From assembly GCF_009002475.1 (NCBI RefSeq), contig NZ_AP019860.1, positions 7,206,501 through 7,270,500 on the forward strand: a stretch of DNA of 64,000 nucleotides, written 5' to 3'. The first letter of the stretch is position 1, and every line of letters begins with the position of its first letter. The position numbers were made by a program, and so were the translations under genes. The notes under the pieces were generated by a model that was not told where the DNA came from, searched no databases, and saw nothing but the letters and a program-made list of their open reading frames with translations. Shown here piece by piece: positions 18,784 to 28,165 of the stretch. This DNA comes from Candidatus Uabimicrobium amorphum. GTDB taxonomy: Bacteria; Planctomycetota; Uabimicrobiia; Uabimicrobiales; Uabimicrobiaceae.

Positions 18784-21783
18784 ATGTCCACTGAGCGCGA
18801 ACATTCCCAAAGCTCTGCCTCCACAAAATCGCTACTATACACCGCAACTATTCTGTTTTTTCTCTCCGGAGCATGCAGTTTATTCTATCAAGTCATTTGG
18901 GTAAAACTATTGACATTGCAATTTGGAAGTTCTGCATGGTCGGTTTCAACAGTGGTTTCGTCGTTTATGGCCGGTTTGGGATTGGGAAGTTTCTGGGCCG
19001 GACGCAATGCCAAGGTGTTAAAACGCCCCTTTCTAACATATGCATGGTTAGAAATCGCTATTGCTGTTTTTGGTTTATTATCTTTACCTATTTTTCAAAA
19101 TCTCGATGTCATTGTCGGATTTGCGAAACACTCATTCCCCTCTTTTTTTCATGTAATTCGTTTTATTATCGCTTTTGCAATATTATTGTTACCTACTTTT
19201 TGCATGGGGGCGACATTGCCAGTACTCATCGCTGGAATCGCTCGTTTTCACCCAATGGAAAAAACAGCGGGAACATTGTATGGTGTCAATACAATAGGTG
19301 CTGCCTTTGGTGTTTTGGCATGTGGCCTTTTTGTTCTACCAGCTATCGGAGTGACAAAAACCATCATTGGTGCCGCGGTCATTGGTGTTGCCATTGGTTT
19401 TCTTGCCATATACTACGATAAAAAGTACCAAGCTTCTTTTGAAGAAAACACTAGTGAAGAACAAACCAAACAAGCAAAAACTTCCGCACCGTTGGTTTTA
19501 CTTGTTATCGTATTTCTTTCTGGCTTTATTAGCCTATCTTGCGAAATTAGTTGGACGCGTTTACTTCTACCGATTGTTGGTTCTTCGACATATGCCTTCA
19601 GTATCATTTTGCTGACATTCCTAATCGGTATTGGTATTGGTGGTGTTGTGGCAACGCATAAAATGTTGACAAAACTACAATACCAATTGAATTTAGCGTT
19701 ATTTGCCTTTGTGGCCTCTTTCTCTATTTTGTCGAGTATATTATTGGTAAAGTTTCTTCCCGAGTTCTTTACTTCTCTTGTACAAACTTTAGGAAATAAC
19801 TTTTGGTTGTTACTTTTGGCGCAAGCGTGTATCGCCGGTGTTATTGTCGTCATACCTGCTTTTGCGATGGGAATCATGCTGCCACTTGTGATCGTCAATT
19901 ATCACAAACAAATAGGTCACCGTGGACGTGCGGTAGGTGAAATTTACGCCATCAATACACTCGGCTCCATTCTCGGTTCGATTATGACGGGGTTTTTGCT
20001 TTTGCCAACATTCGGCGCGCAAACAACTTTATTTTTCTGTGGAACCCTTATGTTGGTTGTGGCGATCGCTCTCTTTGTAAACGCCTCGACAGTAACCGTT
20101 GCAAGGCGTTCTCTATGGACCGTAGGTGCTGTGACTCTTTTTGCTATTTTCTTTAATTTAAATTTGCAAACGCAAATGGGACAACTCTATGAAGGTTATT
20201 TTCGCGGAGTACTGACGAAAAATAAAAAGAAAGAAACCGATGTAGAAGAAGATAGCATGTTATTTTTCAAGTATGGCGTTTGTTCAACAATTACCGTAAA
20301 CAGAAATTCTTTTGGTACATGGTACAGTTCTAACGGAAAACCAGAAGCTTCTACAACAAGAGATTTACCCACCCAGTACCTTGTGGGACATTTACCGATG
20401 TTTTTCAATCTACAAGCAAAAAACGCCTGCCTCATAGGTTTTGGAAGTGGAGCGACCGCCAACGCTATGGCGACTCACCCCATCGATAAACTTGATGTAG
20501 TGGAACTGGAACCTGCGGTCGTCGAAGTGTCAAAATATTTCGATACCATCAATGACAACATCTTACAGAATGAGAAATTGAAAATACACGTTGATGATGG
20601 TCGTAGCTTTTTGCGTTATGCTCCCGAAAAGTACGATGTCATTGTATCAGAACCGTCCAATCCTTGGATCGCGGGTGTTGCGAACCTGTTTTCACACGAA
20701 TTCTATCAAATCGTAGATGATCGTTTAGCAGACAATGGCGTTTTCTGCCAGTGGATTCAATTGTACGAGCTATCCGAATATACTTTAAACTCGATGATCC
20801 AAACCCTATCAGACACATTTCCACACATACATATTTTTATTGTCGACATGGACATGATCTGCGTATCGAGTAGAAATAAAATAACCATTGATCCGAAATC
20901 TTGCCTAGAACGCATGAAGCAAGAACTTGTCGCAAAAACTTTGCAGCGCATCAAGGTCAACAATCAACATCAATTGTTTGGTACATACGCGTATACGTTC
21001 CCCGATGACATACAACAATTTCCAAGTGACCAGCGCAACAATGATGATAACTTATTTTTAGAGTACCGCGCTCCTTTGGAAATGTACGGTAACTTCAATG
21101 CCAAGGTTCACATAAAAAATTGGGAGAAAAAATTCCCGAGAATAGCAAAAGCATTTTTCGGCAATGAACCACAAGACAGCTTTAACCTTGCAATGGCCAA
21201 AGCCATCGACAGTTCTTTTTTCCCTGAACGAGCGGACTCTATCGCTACATTGCTCAAGTTGACACAAGATAAAGATATACAAAGTCAAATTGAAAAATTG
21301 AAAGAGAGTGCGGAGGGGAAAAGACACAGTCAAGTACGTCTAAAAAAGACATACGACACGATTTATGATAGCATAAGAACGTTCCAATACGGCAAAGCAG
21401 AGAAATTACTCAATAGTGTCATTTCTCTACAAGTGGGCTACTCACGAGCACATTACCTACTTGGATGGTTATATTTTCAGCAGCAACAGCATAAACGTGC
21501 TGTTTCATTTTTGGAGCAAGCGATTGAGATTAGTCCACATAACTACTACGCGCGTAATCTTTTGGCGACCATTTTACTCAACACCAAAAGAGATAAAGTT
21601 GGTGCGAAAGATCACCTGCAAAAATCGATAGAAAGCAATCCTCACGATGAAGGTGCATGGATTATTTTAGCGCAAATGATTCGAAATGATGCGGAGGCGT
21701 TAGAGAAACTAAAGCAACGTGCACAACAAGAACTGAGTAGAGAAAATTACCAAAAGTTTCTGTCGTTTTTGAAGCCGAATTAG
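18784..21783 (+). CDS. Fused MFS-like membrane protein / spermidine-synthase-like protein with C-terminal TPR
   Basis: A 999-residue protein. Residues ~15-460 are highly hydrophobic with about 10-14 membrane spans, starting with the family signature SLFYQVIWVKLL and GLGLGSFWAGR. Residues ~480-735 form a Rossmann-type spermidine-synthase-like domain: GFGSGATANAMA near 553, ELEP, DDGRSF near 603, and SEPSNPW near 622. Such fusions are annotated as fused MFS/spermidine synthase; the true substrate is generally unproven. Residues ~853-983 add TPR-like helices (LLGWLYFQQQQHKRAVSFLEQA), probably for protein contact. GAAGGA just before the ATG supports the start. The next gene on this strand is ahcY, but a 615-bp repeat-filled gap separates them, so an operon is doubtful. 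Confidence 0.85.
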   Translation: MSTEREHSQSSASTKSLLYTATILFFLSGACSLFYQVIWVKLLTLQFGSSAWSVSTVVSSFMAGLGLGSFWAGRNAKVLKRPFLTYAWLEIAIAVFGLLSLPIFQNLDVIVGFAKHSFPSFFHVIRFIIAFAILLLPTFCMGATLPVLIAGIARFHPMEKTAGTLYGVNTIGAAFGVLACGLFVLPAIGVTKTIIGAAVIGVAIGFLAIYYDKKYQASFEENTSEEQTKQAKTSAPLVLLVIVFLSGFISLSCEISWTRLLLPIVGSSTYAFSIILLTFLIGIGIGGVVATHKMLTKLQYQLNLALFAFVASFSILSSILLVKFLPEFFTSLVQTLGNNFWLLLLAQACIAGVIVVIPAFAMGIMLPLVIVNYHKQIGHRGRAVGEIYAINTLGSILGSIMTGFLLLPTFGAQTTLFFCGTLMLVVAIALFVNASTVTVARRSLWTVGAVTLFAIFFNLNLQTQMGQLYEGYFRGVLTKNKKKETDVEEDSMLFFKYGVCSTITVNRNSFGTWYSSNGKPEASTTRDLPTQYLVGHLPMFFNLQAKNACLIGFGSGATANAMATHPIDKLDVVELEPAVVEVSKYFDTINDNILQNEKLKIHVDDGRSFLRYAPEKYDVIVSEPSNPWIAGVANLFSHEFYQIVDDRLADNGVFCQWIQLYELSEYTLNSMIQTLSDTFPHIHIFIVDMDMICVSSRNKITIDPKSCLERMKQELVAKTLQRIKVNNQHQLFGTYAYTFPDDIQQFPSDQRNNDDNLFLEYRAPLEMYGNFNAKVHIKNWEKKFPRIAKAFFGNEPQDSFNLAMAKAIDSSFFPERADSIATLLKLTQDKDIQSQIEKLKESAEGKRHSQVRLKKTYDTIYDSIRTFQYGKAEKLLNSVISLQVGYSRAHYLLGWLYFQQQQHKRAVSFLEQAIEISPHNYYARNLLATILLNTKRDKVGAKDHLQKSIESNPHDEGAWIILAQMIRNDAEALEKLKQRAQQELSRENYQKFLSFLKPN

Positions 21784-21815
21784 AGAGATTTAGGTATAGA
21801 TAGATGTTGGTATGC

Positions 21816-21936
21816 GATGCCCTCACCATCGAAAAAGCAGTTACAGCGTAGCTGTAAACTGCTATTCTCATACCTCTCCCACAGGGAGAGGTGTAATGCT
21901 TCTCTTTTGTAAAAAACAAAATTCACTTGAGTTGCG
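21816..21936 (-). repeat. Dispersed two-hairpin repeat, copy A
   Basis: Read on the - strand this copy has: the extension CGCAACTCAAGTGAATTTTG (first 20 nt of a longer tract), hairpin 1 (ACCTCTCCC / GGGAGAGGT, 9 bp, at 21872-21892), hairpin 2 (AGCAGTTACAGC at 21836-21847 pairing with GCTGTAAACTGCT at 21851-21863, one bulge) and the end motif TCGATGGTGAGGGCATC. It is in inverted orientation to copy B in the same gap. No protein is predicted; short reading frames through it are unsupported. Confidence 0.8.
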
Positions 21937-22023
21937 GGACAAAAGCATAGCGTTACTATTTTTACACAGTTACGGTTGTGTATACGGTAGCATAAAATGA
22001 AACAATAAAAACACACTAAGACG

Positions 22024-22105
22024 TGTTACGCCTCTCCCTGTGGGAGAGGCATGAGAATTAAGGTTTTTAGCGGAGCTAAAACCTTAAATTCGATGGTGAG
22101 GGCAC
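22024..22105 (+). repeat. Dispersed two-hairpin repeat, copy B
   Basis: It begins GTTACG, then hairpin 1 (GCCTCTCCC 22030-22038, loop TGT, GGGAGAGGC 22042-22050), the linker ATGAGAA, hairpin 2 (TTAAGGTTTTTAGC 22058-22071, loop GGA, GCTAAAACCTTAA 22075-22087, one bulge) and the end motif TCGATGGTGAGGGCACC. The hairpin 2 sequence differs almost entirely from copy A, yet it keeps pairing and the apical AGC...GCT. Copies A and B face each other across about 130 bp of AT-rich sequence with no recognisable gene. Confidence 0.8.
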
Positions 22106-22246
22106 CAATACGGAAAACGAATCCCTTCATCTTAAATGAACACATACTTTCGATGGTGAGGGCACCAATACGGAAAACGAATCCCTTCATCTTAAATGAA
22201 CACATGCTTTTCGATAGTGAGGGCACCAACCTGAAAACGAATCCCA
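22091..22246 (+). repeat. 60-bp tandem repeat tail
   Basis: Two copies (from 22091 and 22151) are identical over 55 nt starting CGATGGTGAGGGCACCAATA; a third, degenerate copy starts at 22212. Each holds the core GAGGGCACCAA...ACGAATCCC, related to the 46-bp units at 29365-29502 on the other strand. The remaining ~150 bp before ahcY show no clear element; no SAH or SAM riboswitch was recognised. Confidence 0.9.
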
Positions 22247-22398
22247 CATCGCAAATCCTCCACCCCATTTCACAAAGCATTCCACCCATACAACGAATTG
22301 TTTAGTAAATTGAACCGCTGGTTGATAGCATTACTTTCCACAAAGAGTTATAGTTAGTGTAAATTAAATTTCATAACCCTTTCAGCGGAGAAAATATA

Positions 22399-23823
22399 AT
22401 GTTAATGACACCAAATCCAAAAGAAACAACAGATTATCATGTGAAAGATATTTCTTTGGCAGATTTCGGACGCAAAGAAATTCAAATTGCTGAACATGAA
22501 ATGCCAGGCCTAATGGCTTCTCGCGAAAAATACGGCGCAGACAAGCCACTTGCGGGAGCACGTATCATGGGAAGTCTACACATGACAATCCAAACAGCGG
22601 TTCTCATGGAAACTCTAGTAGAACTCGGAGCAGACATCCGTTGGGTAAGCTGCAATATTTTCTCTACCCAAGATCACGCTGCGGCGGCAATGGCGAAAAG
22701 TGGTATTCCTGTATTCGCATACAAAGGCGAAACTTTAGAAGAATACTGGCAGTTTACACTAAAGGCTTTGGTATGGCCAGACGGTTCAGGTCCTAACCTA
22801 ATCGTTGACGATGGTGGAGACGCCACCCTTATGATCCACCGCGGTTACCAAGCTGAAAACGATATCACAATTCTTGATGAGCCTACAGACAATAAAGAAT
22901 TGCAAATCGTAAATAGCCTTCTGAAGGAATTTGTACCTAACAATCCAAATTTCTTCCACAAGCTAGTAGAAAGCTGCAAAGGTGTTTCTGAAGAAACAAC
23001 CACAGGTGTACACCGTTTATATCAAATGCTGGAAAACAACGAACTACTTTTCCCAGCAATCAATGTAAACGACTCTGTTACCAAGTCTAAATTCGACAAC
23101 GTTTATGGTTGTAGAGAATCTCTAGTAGACGCGATCAAGCGTGCTACCGATGTAATGGTTGCCGGAAAAACAGCTCTAGTTTGCGGTTTTGGAGACGTAG
23201 GAAAAGGTTCTGCCGACGCACTCGCTGCTCTTCGTGCACAAGTTTGGGTAACAGAAGTAGATCCAATATGCGCACTACAAGCAATGATGGCTGGATACAA
23301 GGTTGTTACAGTAGAAGACGCTCTTCCTCATGCAGATATATATGTAACCACCACAGGGAACAAAGACATTATCACCATCGATCACATGAAAAACATGAAA
23401 GACCAAGCGATCGTGTGCAACATTGGGCACTTTGACAATGAAATTCAGGTAGAAGCATTAGAGACCTACCCTGACGTTAAGCACGTAAACGTTAAGCCAC
23501 AAGTAGATATGTATACTTTCCCCACAGGAAACTCTATCTTCTTGCTAGCAGAAGGCCGTTTGGTAAACTTAGGCTGTGCAACAGGACACCCAAGTTTTGT
23601 AATGTCCAACAGTTTCACCAACCAGGTACTAGCGCAAATGGACTTGTGGAAAGAAAATAAAGAAATTGGTGTATACCGTCTATCTAAAAAGCTTGACGAA
23701 GAAGTGGCAAGACTACACGTCGAAAAACTTGGTGGTAAGATCACCGAGTTGTCAGATGATCAAGCAAAATACATCAATGTTCCAAAAGAAGGTCCATACA
23801 AGCCAGAACACTATCGTTATTAA
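22399..23823 (+). CDS. ahcY: Adenosylhomocysteinase (S-adenosyl-L-homocysteine hydrolase)
   Basis: A 474-residue NAD-dependent enzyme that splits S-adenosylhomocysteine to adenosine and homocysteine, removing the inhibitory by-product of methyl transfer. Recognisable elements: GSLHMTIQTAVLMETL, the substrate-site stretch CNIFSTQDHAAAAMA, the NAD-binding loop CGFGDVGKGSADAL near 258-271, TTGNKDIITIDHMK, and the C-terminal GPYKPEHYRY typical of the family's conserved end. Length fits the form with the mid-protein insertion. GGAG 8 nt upstream supports ATG 22399 over the in-frame ATG at 22405. It appears monocistronic: repeats lie upstream and a strong terminator downstream. Confidence 0.97.
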   Translation: MLMTPNPKETTDYHVKDISLADFGRKEIQIAEHEMPGLMASREKYGADKPLAGARIMGSLHMTIQTAVLMETLVELGADIRWVSCNIFSTQDHAAAAMAKSGIPVFAYKGETLEEYWQFTLKALVWPDGSGPNLIVDDGGDATLMIHRGYQAENDITILDEPTDNKELQIVNSLLKEFVPNNPNFFHKLVESCKGVSEETTTGVHRLYQMLENNELLFPAINVNDSVTKSKFDNVYGCRESLVDAIKRATDVMVAGKTALVCGFGDVGKGSADALAALRAQVWVTEVDPICALQAMMAGYKVVTVEDALPHADIYVTTTGNKDIITIDHMKNMKDQAIVCNIGHFDNEIQVEALETYPDVKHVNVKPQVDMYTFPTGNSIFLLAEGRLVNLGCATGHPSFVMSNSFTNQVLAQMDLWKENKEIGVYRLSKKLDEEVARLHVEKLGGKITELSDDQAKYINVPKEGPYKPEHYRY

Positions 23824-23872
23824 AACATTCTCGCGAAGATCGCGAGCTTGTGATTAAGACGTAGATACAAAA

Positions 23873-23912
23873 AACCACAGAGAGTAAAATAAACGTTCTC
23901 TGTGGTTTTTTT
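23873..23912 (+). terminator. Strong intrinsic terminator after ahcY
   Basis: AACCACAGAGA (23873-23883) pairs perfectly over 11 bp with TCTCTGTGGTT (23897-23907), loop 13 nt, followed by a run of seven T. An A-run on the left makes it potentially bidirectional. A smaller hairpin, CTCGCG-AAGAT-CGCGAG (23830-23846), lies just after the ahcY stop. The rest of the ~120-bp gap before the next start is AT-rich without a clear element. Confidence 0.9.
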
Positions 23913-24034
23913 GTGTAAATATGCATATTCCTCACAAAATTTTCATCATAGACAATTACACCCAATTTCTTGACTTTGATAGAATAAATTCATAGAATAA
24001 AAATCATAAATAACGGCAAAAAATATAACAATGG

Positions 24035-27000
24035 GTGGGAATATACGTGCAAAATAAAATAGCCGAGCGCAATAAAAATATCGCTCAATGTGTCGTTCAC
24101 CTGGGTTTTCTGAATCAAACCGCTATACGGCAGTGTATTTCATACTGCAATCAAAACTCATTGAGCCTCGAACAATTTCTATTACAAAAAAAAATGTTGT
24201 CTACCTCGCAACTACAGAATATTTATACAGCGTTGAATCAGCAGCAAGACGTCGATATAAAAGAAAAGCGCTGGGGAGATTACATCATTGTGCGCGAAAT
24301 TGCGCGCGGAGGTATGGGAGTCGTTTATGAGGCCATTCAAGAAAAAATCAAACGCAAAGTTGCCATTAAAATATTATTAAGTACTTCCTCTGTACAAGAA
24401 ATACGCCGCTTTATACGCGAAGCAAAATTATCATCTACGATCAAGCATCCCAATGTAGTTCCCATTTATGATATGGGAGAATATGAGGGGCGCCTATTCT
24501 TAGTTATGCAATACATTCCCGGTAAAACATTTCGCGAATTTCTCTCGACAAACGATTCTCTCTCGGAGAGAATGCGGATTATCGAAGCCATGGCCAGTGC
24601 CCTTGCCGCCGCACACGAAAAAGGTATTGTCCATCGCGATATTAAACCCTCGAATATACTAATTGACGCCAATGACACACCGTATCTTGCCGATTTTGGT
24701 TTGGCAAAATCAATGAAAACAGAGTCGCAATATACACAGACCAGTCATATTCTCGGAACGCCATTTTATATGTCTCCCGAACAAACAAAAACATCTAAAG
24801 TTAGTTATGCGAGTGATGTATTCAGTTTAGGTGTTGTGATGTATGAAGCTTTGACAAATCAGCGACCTTTCGATGCACAAAATCAAGTAACATTGTCAAA
24901 TAAAATTTGCAACGAAAAGGTAATAGCACCACGTAAAATAAATCCGGAAATCCCCACTACCTGGGAAAAGATATGTCTACACACTTTAGAAAAGAAACCT
25001 CAAGATCGCTATAAAAGTGCTGTAGAATTAGTCAATGATTTACAAAGAGCACAGCATGGCGAAAGTTTACTTGTTTCCTCGGTGTTGCGTTTCAAAAAAA
25101 TAACGCAATTGCGTACATTACTCTTATATGGTAGTGCATTTTTAGTCATAGCGATTACCGTCATGCTCACCAATGGTTACATTCGCTTTGGAAACACCAA
25201 CACTAAAGTACAAGAAAATGCCTCATTGCTTTTTCAAAAGGGACAAGAAGCTTTTGCCAAACAAAACTTTGAACAAGCCTTTGCTCTCATCACTAGATCT
25301 ATCGAAAAAAAAACCTCTTTTGAAAAATATGTTTTACAACTGCGCTGCTTAGAAAAACAGCAAAATTACGCTGCACTCATCGAAAATGCGCAACAACTCC
25401 AAAAAAAATACAACAATCGCTTGCAGATTCAAAAATTACAATTATTGCATGCCACAGGTTTATGGAAAACCAAACGACAAAAAGCCGCATACGATCTCGT
25501 ACATAAAGTGTACAAAACTTCTCCTTCAGCAGAATGCTTGTTATTATTGGTAAAAACCAGCTTTGACCTAAAAATGTATGGAGAAACGCAACAATATTTA
25601 CAGGAATTGGTAAAATTTAAACTCGACAAGAACGGCCGAGGTGAAATGTTTCTTTATCTGGGAGCCACATGTTTTGCGCAGAAAAAATATCGAGTGGCCA
25701 AAGAATATTTATTCAAATCATTATCACATTTTCCCCTGAAAAAAACCCATCGTTTTCTAGGACAAATATTTTTTGCAGAAAAGAAACCAGAACAAGCCAT
25801 AAAACATTTATCACAGAGTTTGGAAGAGCGCAACAATGACGAAAAAGTTCTTCGCCTACTTGCGCAAAGCTACCAAAACGCAAAAAATTTTAAGGAAGCA
25901 AAAACCACATACGATGAAATGATTGATTTGTCGCCATGGAAAGCGGAATATTTCTATCAAAGAGCCATGTGCTACACGCAATTAAATCAAATTGTCGCAG
26001 CACGTGATGATTTCTTGAAATCCATCGAAATCAATCGTCGCCAACATAATGCGATTATGGAATTGCATGCTCATAGTAACAACTATCCGATGTTAATGCG
26101 CTATAAAACTAACTGCATACTAGATGGTGTTCTTGTGAATTTTTTTGAAAACTTTGACGTCGATATTTTGCATAAAGAAAAGAAAAAAATTGCTCTGGAC
26201 GTAGTACGTGTTTACCGCGAATGGCAACGCGAAAAAATACAAACTTATAACAAAGAATATGTACAAAAATTTTTGAAAATAATTGCCGCGGATAATTCGG
26301 GGGCCTTGCGGCAAATCGCCATACAAGGCATCGAAACAATGTATCGTTCTGCGAGAATGCTCAAAGACATTAGAGCGCAAGAAAACACCACACCGGCTCT
26401 GAAAAAATTACAGCGTAAAATACAAAAACGTCATGTTGATCACAATGTAGCCTTATTGAATTATTTGGTAACGCGCTATAAATTTTTTAACGATAAAAGT
26501 GCCCTACAGCCTTTATTTTTAAACAGAAAAATACTCATCAGATTTGCGCCGCAATTACTGCGTAGTAATTCGATCATTTTGAATTTGTGGATTTTGCAAA
26601 CACTGATGGATTTAGCCACACCTGGTACCCATAAAGCCGTAGAAGAAATCGCAACACAGAATTCGCCCAACGCCATTTTAGCACTGTCTCTTCTGCACAA
26701 ACATGGCTCCGACAACAAAGCTCAGCCTAAAAAAATTCGCCAAAATAATAGATACAAAGAATATTTAGTGCATTCACTGGTGATACGTCACGCACCATAT
26801 ACATTTGCCAATTTTATGACATATCCCAATGACAAGGTACGCTTGCTCTGTGCAGAGAAACTTTGGCAAAAGGGGGATCAAAAAGCACGTAAAGTCATTC
26901 GCCAATACTTTAAATCACAAGATATCCATATAAGACGTTATGCGTACAAAGTATACTTTACTGCCAATAAAGAACATGTCGCTCAAGCAGTACGCGAAGA

Positions 27001-28153
27001 CATCTCCCTCCTGAAAAAAGGTATTTACGACAAAGACCACCTCGTGCAACAAATTTGTTTGAACTACCTCAGTCAATTTCGGCAAACAAATATATTACGT
27101 GATTTAATAAAAGTGTCGCAAGACAAACAACAAAACGAAGTTGTTCGTGCCTATGCGGTTCTGGGGTTACTTCGTAAAAATGACGTGACTTCCGGCTTAC
27201 GCGTCGTTTGCGATCCACAAGAAAAACAGATCATTCGCGCTGCCTTTGTTTATGCTGATTTGGCAAAGATACTCGAGCAAGTCGATATGCTGCAAGTTTT
27301 AACCATGCTTCCAAAGTTGTCTTTAGAGACAAACATTCAATCCATTCCCACGATCGCGCAAATTGCCGGGGAAAGATTAGGAGCCAGCTATGTACGAAAG
27401 CTTCTACGCTCCGATTCGCTAGAAGTGCAAATTTCTTCTTGCTATGGCGCTTTTGTTTCCAAAAAAGTGAGTTTAATGAAAGATTTACAGCAAGTTATTG
27501 GTAAAACGGAAAACCCCATTTTACACCAAATCGCTTCAGGGGCCTTATTTGCCACTTTGGTAACGCAAGTACCAAAAAAGAGAAAAACTTTCCACAGTTG
27601 GGTAAAAAAACAAAGTTCTGCCGCCCAAAAAGGCGCAGCATTTGGCTACGCCTTTCCTGTTTTTGACATGGGAAAAATGCACGTTTGTGTTCGTAAATTG
27701 GGAAGATGGGATAACAATCTGGCATACCAAAATTGGGGAGAACGCATCGACCAAACTTTACTCAGTAGACGCAAGGATAAGGCACTATTAAAACAATATC
27801 GAAATTTTTTAGTTGAGGCAAATGCTCTAAATTCTGAGGCACATGAATATTTATTTTGTCATGCGGTCGCTTCTCATTATTTAAAAAAAGATAGTCTTGC
27901 GATGAAAAGTCTAAAAAAGGCGCTTAAATTAAAGCCAAACATGAGTTTCTATTGGTATTACCTCGCCAAAATCCGCCACGATAATCAACAATACAAAAGA
28001 GCGCGGCGGGCCGTGGAAAAGGCTTTGCAACTATCACCTCTCTACACCAAAGCGCAAGATTTATATGTCAAGATATTGCAACAATATGGGGAGAAAAAGT
28101 TGCTAAAGAAGCAACAAGGTCGTTTGAAACTGTTGTTAAAACAGCCTCGCTAG
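24035..28153 (+). CDS. Ser/Thr protein kinase with TM segment, TPR and HEAT-like repeats
   Basis: A 1372-residue kinase. The frame opens with a GTG at 24035; a second GTG at 24047 follows a purine-rich GGTGGGAA and is an alternative start, so the N-terminus is uncertain by a few residues. Residues ~8-70 form the helical module shared with two other kinases here. The kinase domain (~83-345) is complete: ARGGMGVVYEA, VAIK, HRDIKPSN near 201, DFGLA near 220 and SPEQ. A membrane span lies at ~362-385 (LLLYGSAFLVIAITVML). TPR-like repeats fill ~395-690 and ~1265-1355, with helical HEAT-like repeats in between (~890-1200; VRLLCAEKLWQKGD, VRAYAVLGLLRKND). The repeat region is probably extracytoplasmic and binds proteins. 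The GrpB-family gene starts 12 bp downstream. Confidence 0.87.
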   Translation: MGIYVQNKIAERNKNIAQCVVHLGFLNQTAIRQCISYCNQNSLSLEQFLLQKKMLSTSQLQNIYTALNQQQDVDIKEKRWGDYIIVREIARGGMGVVYEAIQEKIKRKVAIKILLSTSSVQEIRRFIREAKLSSTIKHPNVVPIYDMGEYEGRLFLVMQYIPGKTFREFLSTNDSLSERMRIIEAMASALAAAHEKGIVHRDIKPSNILIDANDTPYLADFGLAKSMKTESQYTQTSHILGTPFYMSPEQTKTSKVSYASDVFSLGVVMYEALTNQRPFDAQNQVTLSNKICNEKVIAPRKINPEIPTTWEKICLHTLEKKPQDRYKSAVELVNDLQRAQHGESLLVSSVLRFKKITQLRTLLLYGSAFLVIAITVMLTNGYIRFGNTNTKVQENASLLFQKGQEAFAKQNFEQAFALITRSIEKKTSFEKYVLQLRCLEKQQNYAALIENAQQLQKKYNNRLQIQKLQLLHATGLWKTKRQKAAYDLVHKVYKTSPSAECLLLLVKTSFDLKMYGETQQYLQELVKFKLDKNGRGEMFLYLGATCFAQKKYRVAKEYLFKSLSHFPLKKTHRFLGQIFFAEKKPEQAIKHLSQSLEERNNDEKVLRLLAQSYQNAKNFKEAKTTYDEMIDLSPWKAEYFYQRAMCYTQLNQIVAARDDFLKSIEINRRQHNAIMELHAHSNNYPMLMRYKTNCILDGVLVNFFENFDVDILHKEKKKIALDVVRVYREWQREKIQTYNKEYVQKFLKIIAADNSGALRQIAIQGIETMYRSARMLKDIRAQENTTPALKKLQRKIQKRHVDHNVALLNYLVTRYKFFNDKSALQPLFLNRKILIRFAPQLLRSNSIILNLWILQTLMDLATPGTHKAVEEIATQNSPNAILALSLLHKHGSDNKAQPKKIRQNNRYKEYLVHSLVIRHAPYTFANFMTYPNDKVRLLCAEKLWQKGDQKARKVIRQYFKSQDIHIRRYAYKVYFTANKEHVAQAVREDISLLKKGIYDKDHLVQQICLNYLSQFRQTNILRDLIKVSQDKQQNEVVRAYAVLGLLRKNDVTSGLRVVCDPQEKQIIRAAFVYADLAKILEQVDMLQVLTMLPKLSLETNIQSIPTIAQIAGERLGASYVRKLLRSDSLEVQISSCYGAFVSKKVSLMKDLQQVIGKTENPILHQIASGALFATLVTQVPKKRKTFHSWVKKQSSAAQKGAAFGYAFPVFDMGKMHVCVRKLGRWDNNLAYQNWGERIDQTLLSRRKDKALLKQYRNFLVEANALNSEAHEYLFCHAVASHYLKKDSLAMKSLKKALKLKPNMSFYWYYLAKIRHDNQQYKRARRAVEKALQLSPLYTKAQDLYVKILQQYGEKKLLKKQQGRLKLLLKQPR

Positions 28154-28165
28154 CAGGAGATCGCG

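Noticed and set aside
22091..22246. Possible CRISPR array
   Set aside because: The repeated unit is 55-60 bp and contiguous, with no unique spacers and no cas genes in the window.
22026..22305. Small ORFs of 60-90 codons across the repeat regions (also 29461-29745)
   Set aside because: They are made of repeat sequence, occur on both strands and have no ribosome sites.
22247..22398. SAH riboswitch upstream of ahcY
   Set aside because: No matching conserved core or pseudoknot pattern was recognisable by eye in the leader.
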